This document shows positions 1 through 11,789 of a DNA stretch of 64,000 nt, one piece after another. The notes below the pieces were generated by a model, which ran no database searches, was not told where the DNA came from, and saw only the letters and a list, made by a program, of their open reading frames with translations. The first letter of the stretch is position 1, and the number at the start of each line of letters is the position of its first letter. Where the stretch lies: the NCBI RefSeq assembly GCF_020921035.1, contig NC_063152.1, forward strand, positions 29,511,903 through 29,575,902, read 5' to 3'. The stretch is from Rhodamnia argentea. Lineage: Eukaryota; Streptophyta; Magnoliopsida; Myrtales; Myrtaceae. The position numbers and the translations under genes were made by a program.

Positions 1-812
1 CCGTACCCAATTCAATCTAGATATATATACCCATGAAGGCCGCCTTTAAGCTCAGAACCCCCAAATACAAGAGTTTGCTGCAGCTCACTGGATTTGATTA
101 TGCAAATGGAAGACTGGAAGCATTCACCATAGATGTAGAAAGTGTAATTCTGGAGGATACCAGGCACATTCGGTATCATAATACTAAGAAAGATCGGTAG
201 TTCTACAGCAAGCCTCCCAGCAAGTGCTAGGAAGACACACTTGGTGCCAAATGACCCAACTAATCTCCATATGGTCCACTAGATACACTGTCTACGAAAA
301 CATTTTCACGAGTTCAATTTCACAGCTGGGCAAGCTCAAGAACTGAAATTTTTCTCTCCCTTCATCATTAAATGAAAGATTTAGGCACTAGTAGTTATGC
401 ATGCTGGCATAATCTGATGATAGCAGAATCTATCAAAGTGCCATTCTATCTGACCCCCAAAAAAAAAAAATTAATAATAGTGCCATTTCCTAATTATACT
501 CAATCCTCTCTGTCTTGAGCAGAGATCTAGAGGAAACCATCCATCTAATCACGAAAACAACACTTTCTTTCTTATTTTGTTCTTCCAAGGAGAACGGCTC
601 TTCATAATTTTTTTTTCATCCTTCATGTAACTAATCAACACTTGATGAATTTATCCTGATGTTGTGAGGTCCAGCCAAAAGGAAAAAAAAAAAAACAGAT
701 AATACATAAACCTACAATATCCAGCTTCATCACAGCCATAATGAGCAACAATTGACAAACTCAAGAGCATAAAGTAAATTTAGGTGAAGATAAAAGAAAA
801 AAAAGAGCATAC
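1..812 (-). other. Intron 1 (partial) of the TOM2A-like gene
   Basis: This stretch lies between the donor site of the tetraspanin exon at 812-811 and the left edge of the window. It holds no sequence resembling the second tetraspanin exon (the Cys-Cys-Gly loop start) on the minus strand. The next exon must therefore be outside the window, and the intron is at least about 0.8 kb. I see only AT-rich sequence with short poly(A)/poly(T) runs and no other gene. Confidence 0.6.
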
Positions 813-1051
813 CAAGCTTTGGGCAAATCATCAAAAATGCTGCTTGACAGAGAGACTGTTGTGAGCATCGGTCTGCCAAGCTCTATCAAATTCCCACCAG
901 TGCCCACAGGCGAGACTGAGACAGTGTCGCTGGATGAATTCATGTACACGACGAACAAGTAGATCCCATATCCCACCATTGCCAAACCCGCAAGCGTTAG
1001 CAAGAAGTTCAAGAGCTTCAAAAGGCACTCCAAGAACCCTCTGCACGCCAT
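813..1051 (-). CDS. TOM2A: Tetraspanin TOM2A-like, first coding exon (partial gene)
   Basis: The exon encodes the N-terminus of a tetraspanin of the TOBAMOVIRUS MULTIPLICATION 2A type (tetraspanin-18/19/20 group), a vacuolar/endomembrane protein. The start MACRGFLECLLKLLNFLL, the first transmembrane segment and the phrase LSSSIFDDLPKAW fit what I recall of Arabidopsis TOM2A (At1g32400). The ATG is at 1051 and the coding part ends at 813, splitting the Trp codon, with donor GT at 812-811. The remaining three membrane segments and the large loop lie off the left edge. Upstream on the minus strand a donor-like GTAAGT at 1671 and an acceptor CTACAG at 1076 suggest one intron in the 5' UTR. The identification is strong for the fragment. 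The rest of the gene cannot be judged. Confidence 0.88.
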
Positions 1052-1752
1052 CGTCTATATCCCCTCTCCTTTTTTCTGTAGATATCAAGTCGGTTTCCTC
1101 TAAATCATCAACCAACTTGTTACCTAATCACAAGCACGAAACAACAGATCAAACATAAGACGCCCTGTAAGAACTCAAAACCAGTGATGCGGGGTTACAA
1201 AGAAAATGAGAATACCCATATGCCTCTCCAAATAAATTACAAGCTCAGCTAACTCAGATCAGTTTGACTTCCGTCCTAGACAAACTTAATCCGCAAATGC
1301 ACGAGACTCAAACCTAAACCTCCCGGTCATCGATAAACTGCCTCAGCAACGTGAGCACGAACTCCTATTCTCAGCATTTCTCAGACCGTACCTACATCTA
1401 ATCCAACCTTTCCCCAATCCTAGTCAGCAGCCAGCAGGACTCTCCAGCTATACGCGCTACGCACTCCAATCTCCAGCAAAATCGAATGACGAACGCGAAA
1501 CTTTCACCAGCAATCAAAACTGAAATAAGAAGGCCGATCGCATCTCCAGCCGAAACAAGCGGCATAAACATCGACGAACGGAAACCCAAACTGATGGACG
1601 ATTACAGTACCGATCGAGCTTCAAACAACTACACGAGCGTGAGATCGAACGGAGAACTTACGAGTTTGAAGTCGGATTGATTCTTCGGATTCCGAAATCG
1701 CAGAGAGAGAGAGAGAGAGACGGGGAGCGAGAAGCTTGAAGGTGGCGACGAA
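1052..1752 (-). promoter_or_regulatory. 5' UTR with probable intron and (GA)n leader of the TOM2A-like gene
   Basis: A minus-strand donor (CTC|GTAAGT near 1671) and acceptor (CTACAG near 1076) would remove about 600 bp. This leaves a leader exon that contains a (GA)n tract at 1702-1720 on the plus strand (CT-rich in the mRNA). CT-rich leaders and 5' UTR introns are common in plant housekeeping genes. The splice sites were chosen by eye and the transcription start is not determined. Confidence 0.45.
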
Positions 1753-3825
1753 AGTTAGAAGGGCATCTGTCTTTCTCTTTCCAGAATTTGCTGGTTTCGA
1801 TTTTGCCAGGTTGGCAGTTTTTATTTCTTTGGTGCCTCCACCTGGAAAAAAAAATGAAAATTAAAAATATTCCCCGATTACCAAAATTTAATACTGAAAA
1901 ATTAAAATATTCAGCTGGACTTTCTTAGTTTTATTCTTGCGGTCTTTTTAGGTGTACGGGACTTTATCAATTGATAATTAAATGTATCCATCGCGAATAG
2001 GAAATTCGATATAAACGTCACACGGTATTTTATAGACACGCGGAGGTTAATTTTCGGGAAAATATGATTAATTAAAAGGGTTATTAAAAAGCATCGAGTT
2101 ATTTTATTTGGGCTTCAGAACTCGAAGTTCCAACTTGAGCAGCGCCCTAATTTGAAAACTGGCATCATTTTTGGCTCGAAATAATCAAAGAGAAAAAATG
2201 ATCCTTACAAGTGATTTTGTCACACCAACAGAAAACGTAAACTGGAAGTGCACGGTTCAACATAAGTGATTGGTATAGCGGGTCGAGTGTTGTCCGGGCC
2301 GGGCTTCGTGTGTTTTGACCGATCCACCTGCATGGGCGATATTAATCAATTGTATTCAGGATTTTACTCTTAAAGTGCTCGCGATAGGGATTGAACTCAA
2401 GCGATAAGCAAACTCTCTTAGTGTACAACTCAATCCCTATCGGTGTATGTTAGGAGCGCATAACAAAAATATGATACCTTCACCCAGGAATATCGCTAGT
2501 AAAGAGCACAAGTTCGAGACGGTCAATGTATCCAATTGAACTCATTTCCACTCGTAAGTTTGAACCGATAAGTTATAAGTCACCTAAAATATATTAACTG
2601 CTACAAGCCGATATGGGACTTATTCTAACACAATTCACATGTATATCTCAGCAATCAGAACTTTGATCCCCTTTATTCACGTATCTTTATACATTAAGAT
2701 TTCTCAACTTAAATATCCAGCATCCACCTTCATCCCTAGTCCCTTTCTCCAAACCAAACAATAGGAGCTGTCATTGGGACTCCATTGCTACACCATAAGT
2801 TCTACCTACCTACGTAAGTTCTACCTACCTAGAAAATCGGGTTGGTCACCAAATTCTTTCTTCGAGATATTCACCACACAATGGAATAGATTGAAGACCC
2901 ATTAATCTACCATCAGCCCCATCTATTGGGAGCGCACATCAAAAAATCAAATATGTTAATATATTCAGTTGAACCTACTTTCACTCAAAAGCTTAAACCT
3001 ATGAATCATCGGCCAATTTGGATATATTAATTGTTTCATACTACATCAATTTTTTGACGTAGAACTTTCTAATACAACTTACACATGCAACTTAATAATA
3101 TTCATATAAGCTTTCGAAATCACGACGAATCACGCTAAGATAAAAGATGAGTGACCTATTGGGGTGCATTGCAGAAATAGTGCGCTCGAGAGGACTCTTC
3201 GTCATTATGGAATACATTTATTAATCATTTTTGAACCACTCTGCGGGTCCGCAGCAAAGTGATAAAAGTTTTTATTCACACATTTTGGATCCACTTGTTT
3301 CACGAAAAATGAATGATTTGAAAATAATTTCGAAAAGATAATCATTTGCATCACTTATAAAAAGTAGTTGATGCAAATAGTTTTCCATCCATAAAAATGT
3401 TTAGATACGAATTGTTATAGATAATAATTTTTTTATTAATTAATTATTTTAAGCGATACGAGCAATCATCTGTTAAAAAGTATTTTATCAATCATTCATG
3501 GCGCAAACGGAGCCTTGATTCCAATTTTCAAATGAAACATCAAGACGGCCTGCGAATTCACGAAATTGAAGCTCGGTTAAAGTCAAGAGATGAGTATGTG
3601 AACATGAGCTGGTCAGCACAAAAGATGAACGGGAAGTGTTTGGGCGGTGCGACAGCGATCGAATCGTTGCGTGGTGTCCATTTCGCAGGTTGTCCCCAGC
3701 CCAGTAAAAATGCCTCCATTCCTTCTCTGTTGTTGAACTCAAATACCACTTTTATATTCGTGGATCAGACGACAGCGAGAGACCGGAAAAATTACCAACA
3801 AAGGCCCAACCATATTTTCATTGAG
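1753..3825. other. Gene-free spacer with diverged repeats
   Basis: No convincing coding region is visible. Two diverged stretches, about 2446-2640 and 2935-3090, share motifs in the same order: gagcgca near the start, ttgaac followed by c/a-rich text, atatattaa, and a 'gacttattctaacac' type end. They look like two copies of a dispersed repeat, perhaps ends of a small non-autonomous retroelement. A short ctacctac tandem lies near 2808-2832. The ORFs around 3488-3828 overlap on both strands and have no recognisable domain. Confidence 0.4.
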
Positions 3826-5245
3826 TAATTTTTTAAATATGCCGATCAAGTCCTAAACATTTTCATATTTTTTCAATTGATTCCATCTAATTGATTTTGG
3901 CTATGAATTGACGACGTGGATGCCGCCCCTCCATAGGCGCCGGCATGGAAATTATTTGACTTTTAAAATTTTAATTTTTTGTTTTTTCATTTTATTTTCT
4001 TTTTTAGGGCAGGCAGGAGGCCACCGGCCGAGGTCCAGCGACCTCTGCCAACCACTAGGCGAGGATCGCGACTCGTTCACGGATGGGCAAGATCCGTGAC
4101 CCTCATCGTCGTTGGCGACTCGCAACCCTCGACCAATGGTCGGTGGCCTCTTGCCGACCTCAATAATAATAATAATAAATTAGAAAAGATCAATATCAGC
4201 ATCAACATCAACATCACCTCTATCCTAAACTAGTTAGGGTCGACGGTTGATGAACCAAAAAATAAATAAAATAAAAGCAAGACTGATTGAGGAAAAATAA
4301 ATAATTATATGAAAAATAAATATATAAATATATAGGGAAAAAGGGACTAAAAAGGATAGTTTGTAACATAGGAATTTTACCTCTCCTTAATAGCTTTCCT
4401 CCACTCCGTCCTAAGACAAACCGTACTAGCTATTCCTACTTCATTAATTACTGTTTTACTACTTTCTCCCAAGTAAGTTTCAGCCTACCTCTTCCTTTCT
4501 TCATGTCATGCTCTCGGTAACAAGCTTCTGTTGTCACCGGAGCATCTAGGAATCTTCGAAGAATATGCCCAAACTATCTCAATCTATGTTCTCTCATCTT
4601 TTCTGCCACCGGTACTATTCCAACTTTTCGTCGAATATCTTCATTTCTTATTTTATCCATCCTTGTATGACCACACATTTACCTTAACATTCTTATTTCC
4701 GCTACTCTAATTTTATGCTCATGTTGCCTCTGTGCTGGTCAACATTCAGCTCCGTATAGCATTGCAGACCTCACTACTGTTTTGTACAATTTTTCTTTTA
4801 GCCTAAGAGGGATTTTGTGATCACACAAAAACTCTCATGCACTACGCCATTTCATCCAATCTACTCTGATTCTATGGCCTACATCCTTATCAATTTCTCC
4901 CCCTTTTTGCAATATTGATCCCAAAAATCTAAAGGCATCTTTCTTGGGTACCTCATGTCCGAACATATTCACGGATTCTTGATCTCCTCCTCTTGCCGTG
5001 CCGAGCTCACACTTCATATATTAGGTCTTACTTCGACTTAACATAAATCCTATATATATTTATATAATTGAAATTCAAAACAAATCCACGTCAGTGTCGA
5101 TAATACCACGTTGGGATGACCGGCGTTTATGTAATCAATTTTCGATCAAAATTGACTGAAGAAACCCAATTGACAAAATATGAAAATGTTTACGATTTCA
5201 ATTGGTGTAACTAAAAAATTTAGGGCTGAATTGACACAATCGCAT
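3826..5245. mobile_element. Foldback element family A, copy 1 (contains a LINE tail)
   Basis: The left arm near 3848-3875 (containing tcctaaacattttcat) is the inverse of the right arm near 5181-5200 (containing atgaaaatgttt). Next to the arms sit the diagnostic 'gacgtggatg' and 'ccacgtcagtgtcgataa' blocks, followed by a GC-rich core (about 4008-4165). The same layout occurs at 15.1, 19.1, 21.9, 49.0 and 60.4 kb. In this copy the interior also holds a minus-strand LINE fragment. There is no transposase ORF, so it is non-autonomous. Confidence 0.6.
4375..5040 (-). pseudogene. Degenerate LINE reverse transcriptase C-terminal fragment
   Basis: Read on the minus strand, the sequence contains FRFLGSILQKGGEIDKDV, HRIRVDWMKWRSA, then stretches recalling LYGAECW, VAEIRMLR and CGHTRMDKIRNEDIR. 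This is the well-known tail of plant and insect non-LTR reverse transcriptases. Only the segment at 4835-5017 stays open. The rest is broken by stops and shifts. It is an inactive 3' fragment inside the foldback element. The family is clear, but the subclade cannot be assigned from the fragment. Confidence 0.8.
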
Positions 5246-7000
5246 CTTGAATTTTTTTGGTAATTTTCTTGTGACATGTCCTACTATGTATTTCCGCTTT
5301 TATAAAAAAAAAAAAATTCTTGCGATTGATCCACTGAAAAAAAAGAAGGAAAAAAAAAAAAACACGACCACGTCCCAAGAATTGCTGCGCGGCACGAGCT
5401 CAGGTTTGGCGGGAGAATGTACGTGCAATGGGGCCCTTTTGACGGGCGAAGCGTGAAGGCGGGAATCATCTCAACGGTCGTTCAAGACACCAACTAACGG
5501 TCAAGTATGACAGAGGGCCCCACGCCTCCCTCAATCTCAATGATTGAAAATGTCCACGGACAACATGACAAGTGGCTTTTACTATTGCGGTACAGTAATT
5601 CTTAATTATTTCTAAAGTGCTCACATGCCTTTGAACTGAAAAGGAGGGTAAAAAAGAATTTTTATTAGTTCAACCTACGGGGAATCTGAAATAATTGATT
5701 GTCAGGTTACATTTTGAATTTTACCATGCGCCAAACATTGACTAGATTATAATATTTACAACATCAGGGATCAAAGGCAGATTATATTTATCGAGAAATT
5801 GACAAATAATTATATATACATATTTTGTACGGATGTCAATTAAGTTTCAAGCTCATCAATTTGGCTGATTTAAATGTAGGAGTTTGCGCAGAATTTCCAT
5901 GTATCCATTCCCGTCAATTTTTCCAGAAATCTGAGTGGATCACAACGTCGGCCATTTCTTGATGAAAATTGATCGGAATGACCATATTGAAATTTCGCGC
6001 AAAAAAATTAGAACTACTACATTGATACAATTAAAAGAGTTTAGGACCTAATTGTCATATGTAATGGATTTAGGACCGATGCGTTAATTTTTCCTTTTTT
6101 TTTCTCTCTCTCGTGCAACGGACTATAATCGATCATCAAGAAATGGGCACGTACTTATCTTACTTATGACAGTCACGCCACTCGAGAGATAAAAACGAAT
6201 ATCATTTAGGGCGAAAATGGAGTCACTGTGCTATCTATCAATCGATCAGCTCGAGATACAGAATCAGTCATGAACGGACTCCCTCGTAAGATATTTTCTT
6301 TCATTTAATTTGGTCTCCCTATTTTGTTTTCAAAATAAATTTACCAATGCTATCATTGAAGGTGCGATTAAGGATCCACATGTTATATCACCAGTTACGA
6401 GAGCATTCCGAACACTTCCAACAGAAAGTCAAAAATGATAACTATTAGTCACATTGGTTATATGACCATGAACCAAAAGCATCACTAATCCCTGTCAACT
6501 GAATTGAATAACTCATAGCTGCACATTTTCTTCTTCCAATTGATTCGAATCTACCGTGACAAGCCCGACATTTCTTTCTTTTCTCACATCCCCTCTCTAT
6601 TGTCGTATCTCTCTCGCGAGCGAGCGCACAGTCAAAGGCACGCGATTTTATTTATGTTCCTCTCGTAGTTTCGAAAATTCAATCACATGAAGGATGTGTT
6701 TGTTTAAGATAAAGAATTTCTCGCAGGTGTCTGGTTTGCTGAAAATGATCAGTCGACGAGAAGACGTTTACAGTCAAATAAGATACGCATGCTTAAAAAA
6801 AAAAAGAATTCCTTAATCTGGAAAATGAAAAAAAAATGAAGGATAATTGTTCGAGAAATATTTTCTTTTATTATGAAATTTTCATGGGAAATCCCAAAAT
6901 GACCCATTATTTGAGACTAGACAGCTGACAAAGCAATCCCCATTCTCAAACGGACCAAAATCCAACCAAGGCTCAACTAACGTAACTCCAAATTCCAAGC
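5246..7000. other. Gene-free spacer
   Basis: AT-rich sequence with short homopolymers. The small ORFs here have poly-Lys or poly-Phe stretches created by poly(A)/poly(T) runs and are not credible genes. I see no RNA gene or clear transposon ends. Confidence 0.5.
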
Positions 7001-7425
7001 CCTGTTCCTCTTTTGTTGTAATAGGCGACTTGACTTTTATGTTATTTTACAACCACAGACGCCACCAAAATGCGGGGAGGAGTCGACCTACGTGGCGATT
7101 TCCCAGCCGCCCACATCGCCTGCGCCTCCCGGAAAGCTTCTGGTTGCCCACCTTTATTCTCCGCCGTTGGATGAGATCAAAGCGCGCGCGCTCACCTCGT
7201 CGCCACGTCATATCCTACCACACGGCGCGTGATTCCCACGCGCCTCCTTTTGTCGAACGCCGAGCAGAGGGATCCGGGAGTCACCTTGACGTCGGCCAAA
7301 TTTGGGTGGACCGGGAACATGAACCGTTGGATCGGGTAGGTCCTCGCGCTGTCCGTCAATCTAGGGGTCCGGACTCGGGGAGCCGCTAAGTTTGTTGGGG
7401 ACGGAGCCGGCGATGGCCGGCCATG
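7001..7425. other. GC-rich segment 3' of APRR2 (3' UTR or unassigned)
   Basis: This segment directly follows the APRR2 stop codon on the minus strand and is clearly more GC-rich than its surroundings (cgcg-rich between 7150 and 7390). A plus-strand ORF at 7030-7389 is rich in Arg/Pro/Ser and has no recognisable domain, so I read it as a composition artefact. The proximal part is probably APRR2 3' UTR. Confidence 0.35.
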
Positions 7426-10400
7426 TCAGCACGGGCCGGGGCGGTTAGCATGGGGAGGGATGCTGGGGATACCTTGCCTGGAGAGCTCGGCTAGGACAGA
7501 GTCCGTGGAAGGAGGCTTGAGCCCCAAGGGCAAAGGCAGCCATGGCTTGCTTATCGCCTCCTTCACAATGTTGTCAATTACTTCCTCATCCTGCCACACA
7601 AAATGTCACAATCATATGCATAACCAAAAAGGGAAATTCCTTGTCCTTTTTGTCATGAGATGTCTGATAATTTTCTCTATGAGAAGTATAGATTCTGAAG
7701 GCAAAAAGTGCAAAGAACCAAAGCCAAGATCCTAAGACTAGGTATTGTCACTCCTCCTGAAACTTCAGGGATTTAGGCAAGCTGCTGCACTTTTTGGGGG
7801 CCTAGGACTAAAGTCTTGCCACATAATACTGTAGAAATGTCGATGAGAATGCCCATTTACCGGATGATAATCAAACAAGTTTCCGGCGAAGCTGTTTTCC
7901 AACCTGTCGGGACCATGGCAACCGGGTGCATTCTGCAATTTCCCACGAAGGACCAAATCAAATTCAGCGTACTAGGCCAATGGACAACCTTGTATCGATT
8001 ATTTAGGACACTCACCGGAGGAAAGGCAAAGCCGGGACTGTGATGAGAAGGCGGCATCACTGGGCAACCCCACACGTCGGCGTGCATCTGAAAACCGCAG
8101 ATACATGAAACGGTCACTCAGTCGCAAACCCTTTGTGTATGTCACTGTTAAGAGTGACAGTGGTTACTTACCCCAGGATAGGCAGGCTTCCAATGCCAGT
8201 TTTCAGGAGTGTGCCATGGCGGATAGCCAGGCGGCCCCCACATCTGCAAGCCAGCCGGATGGTTACTGGGCGGCGCCCACACTGGATAGGCTGCTCCTGG
8301 TGGAAGGGGGTGACCAGAGTGGTGAGGCGGATAGGCCATGATGGGTCGATGCGGATAGTAACTCCTGGCGACCCCATCGCGAGAGTGCGGCCATCTTCGT
8401 TCGTCTTCCTTGGGCAAGATGTGTCTCCTATGCATACGGTATTTCTGCGAAATGCCAATGCACTTCACTTTTACACGCCATGAAGTGATGCCGGTTTAAG
8501 GCCAATCACGACACAAAAAAGAGAGCGTGAACTTGCGCGAGTTTAAGTGACACTTAGATCCTACTACGGTGAATAGCTGACAACATTACATGAATCTTAG
8601 ACAAAAGCATTTCCCTGACCTGGAGATGACTCGCCACGTTATGCCTTGTCAGGCCTTCGACTTTCATAAGGTCAAGTATGCGAGAAGGTATGGCTTGGTC
8701 CACACCAAGCTGCTCCACCGCCTGCACAAATTTCTTGTGCAGTTCTGGCGTCCAGTCAACCTGAAATGGTGAACGAAATAGACCAAATGGACTAAAGTCA
8801 CTGAATCACAAGGCTCTCCTACCAGATTGTCAACTGAAAGTTTAACTAGCAATCATAGAGCAGTTAAGCACTAATAACTCTACATAGCAAATCACAAAAA
8901 ACTTGAATTTACAAAACTTACGGAGGCTCGGTAGGAAAGTTAATTTTGGGACCACTAGGATGGAAAGGAGAAACAGCTAAACCAATGTATGGGTTCGCCG
9001 ATTGGCAAGTGAAGGGAGTAAAGAAACATCAGAAACAAGGGAAGATGGACAGGGATGGATTTCGGATGGTTCTCCGCAATTTTCCATGAACAAAACATAG
9101 TGTATGGGCATTTTTGAGATAAACTCTGCAAACTAAGTCTTTTATCGATCCTACATTAAGGCAGGGGAGGTTGACGGAACAAAGATTCTTTCCACGCATA
9201 CTAGGAAATGAAGAAAATGTTTTTCATAGAAAAAGATGATGTTAAATTTTAAGCTTTTCATATCAATCATCTGAAGATGGATCAGATTAAACCCATTCAG
9301 CTAAAAGGAAAGCAATCCTCACAAGCATACCTTCATCTTCTTCCTGTTAACCCGTGTTCCGACAGAATTACGAAGACTAGATGCTTTGCTTAGATTATCG
9401 TCGGAACCATGTGAATCGCGGGGCCCATCTTTGTTTTCGGAGAGCGGAGATACCATGCTCTCGCACTTAGAGTTGTCGGCTGAATTGTCCTCCTCTTTTA
9501 CCGGCCCCTCCCTAACTCTCTGGCCTTGAGCTTCCCGGGGGTTCTCAGACATTGAATCATCACAAGTTGTTTCGACGAATTTTGACTCTCCATCTTGCTC
9601 CCCGCTCTCCTTCTCGACTGTGCTGTTGGTTTGATCTTGGCAATCCCCATCATCCAGGAGCAGCGTGCCTCGCTTCAACTGCGGAGTCGATGGCGCTGGA
9701 TACTTATCACTCGCGGTGGACATCTCTCGATCGGTTTCATGAAGGGATGCTTTTCTCGTTTCTACTGACTCGTCATTGTTCTCATCCTCATTTTTCACTG
9801 GAAGCTGCAACATGGAGACCAAAGTTTCTTTGACGGGTTTCAAAGAATCCGAGACCCCTCCGACCCCTGCATTAAATGCCTGCTCGAATTTCATGATTCA
9901 GAACGATCATTTCTTCGCACTCTTGCACAAAAAAAGTAACATTATCGGCAAAGAAGAATGAAAAGAACACAGTCGAACCTTGTGGGCGACATGCTGCCAA
10001 ATATTCCTGAGCTTGTCCTCACAGAGCGGCTTGGGGAGGAACTCCACCGCACCAAGCTGAAATAAATGTGAACTTTATGCATTAGCACCAAGACATCTGA
10101 CCAGTTTACCATCGAGACTCTGAATATCTTATTTAAATTTTGCAAACAATGAACTGTTTTGCAGCAGCAAGTATATGATTGCTCAGGTTACAAGATAAAG
10201 AATCCAAGTCTAGGTGAACACTTTGAGAGACATCGATTTCGAGTATAGAACAAGTGAAAAAGCAAAAAAACTTACGGCTATGCATTTCATCATGGTGCTG
10301 AGACAATGGTTATTTGACATCACTGCAACAGAAGATGTCATTCATTGCGTCAGAAACTGCACAAGGACTAATACTTACAATACAATGCATATCAGCTCTG

Positions 10401-11775
10401 TGACGATAGCAAGGAGAGTTGCAATGAGAATTTGCTGGGGAGCCCGGAAAAGCAAATTGAAAGTTAAATCTACTTAAGGGGGCAATAAAAGAAACTCCAC
10501 AAGAAGGTTCATCATTGGCGTGCTGATCATACATGATTGCCGTCATGAAAATTCAGGCACAAAAATTTCAAACGTACTGATGGTAGGCAAGTCTCTAGCG
10601 GCTTCAAGGAACTGGAAACTGCCATCACAGCTTGTATTCACCTGCACCCATCGACACATATCAGGTAGAAAAGCAACAAAGGAGATAAACAATATGCGAT
10701 CGAAATCAGTTTTTCTTCATTGTAATTCGTAAACAAATCGAACTGAGTGGTTAGCTTGATCCAGCTAGAATAAACATATTGGTGCAACAATGTGATACAA
10801 AGATGCATTCCGAAGAAAGCAGCATCCTTCTTCCACAGAATTCCACTCTCACAAAAGGTGTTCATAAATTTTCAAATCTCAGGCTGAGAAGTTGATGGTG
10901 CTTATACCTCTACCAAAGCTATGTGGAAGCTATCAGGTTTGCTTGCTATTGCCAATAGAGCCTCGTCCTCATTGCAGAATGTAGAAACTGTCGAAATGAA
11001 AGGAGAATAAAAAGCTTATCAAAGACATGGAAGTAGGCCATAATTCGCAGGGATGGTACTAAAAGCTTTGAGTCAAGGATAATAAAACTCAAGAAAATTC
11101 TCATGTTTAAAAACCATAGGATCACCCGAAATTTTTAGCAAATGCAGTCACAGGAAACACCTTAATTGGTACATAGTACGAAACGAACACTTCGAAAATC
11201 CAAATTAACATTTCATTAGTGCTTAAAATAGGCTTTTGGCTACTCCCGCAACTGCAGGTTACCAAATAAGGACAAGAAACATGGCAACGTGGAACTGGGT
11301 ACGTGCTTGGATCTTCTACTGCTGCATCCCTTTAAAGTTGGATTTTCAGCCTTGCAAGAAAGTGAATCGTGATCCACAAATGACATCATTCACCATCAAT
11401 GTAAAGTGTTGTGCGTAAGTTGAAATCCCAAGATCACTTTGGCATCAAGAACCAAACTCCATCCTAACTAAAGCAATGAAGCTCCAATAAAGATGCCTTG
11501 GAAGGAAAATCTGGGACCGGTTCATAAAAGATTAGTTGAGGCAACGAGGGTGAAAAGGGCAAAAAAGTTGCAATTTTTTCTGACGCAGGAATCAGAATCT
11601 GTACATTTATGGTAACTGAAGCGTAAGGGAAGAGAATAATCTAACCAGTATAGTCCATTAACTCCAGCTTTGATCTTATCTCTGATGCAGAATCAGAATC
11701 TTGGTCAAGAAGAAGGACCTTGAGCCCCTTTGGGAAGTCCTTCCATTCTTGTAGATCACTGGCGGTGCAAACCAT
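7426..11775 (-). CDS. APRR2: APRR2-like two-component response regulator-like transcription factor
   Basis: Eleven coding exons join in frame to 556 aa: 11775-11646, 10987-10908, 10641-10578, 10322-10276, 10056-9979, 9879-9331, 8760-8620, 8444-8172, 8087-8016, 7932-7861 and 7590-7426. All introns are GT-AG and phases match throughout. Residues about 17-125 form a receiver-like domain ([15 protein letters not shown] ... FLPKPL) in which the phospho-accepting Asp is Glu (HIALVEVN). A long acidic linker follows. Then comes a GARP/Myb-like DNA-binding domain ([18 protein letters not shown] ... [18 protein letters not shown]) and a Pro/Trp-rich C-terminus with the conserved [14 protein letters not shown] block. 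APRR2 proteins are nuclear regulators of chloroplast and pigment development, for example of fruit colour in tomato and cucumber. Start choice: [11 protein letters not shown] aligns with the family N-terminus and has a good context (G at -3, G at +4). No breaks are seen, so the gene looks functional. Confidence 0.95.
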
Positions 11776-11789
11776 AGCTGGTTTGGCAT
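11676..11789 (-). promoter_or_regulatory. Upstream ORF overlapping the APRR2 start codon
   Basis: An ATG at 11789-11787, with A at -3, opens an out-of-frame ORF. It runs across the APRR2 ATG (11775) and stops at TAA 11678-11676 inside the first coding exon, 37 codons plus stop. Translation from it would bypass the main start, so it could lower APRR2 output. Whether the mRNA leader includes it depends on the unknown transcription start and splicing. Confidence 0.5.

Noticed and set aside
7030-7389. 119-codon plus-strand ORF
   Set aside because: It is an Arg/Pro/Ser-rich reading of GC-rich sequence with no domain, start context or neighbouring exon.
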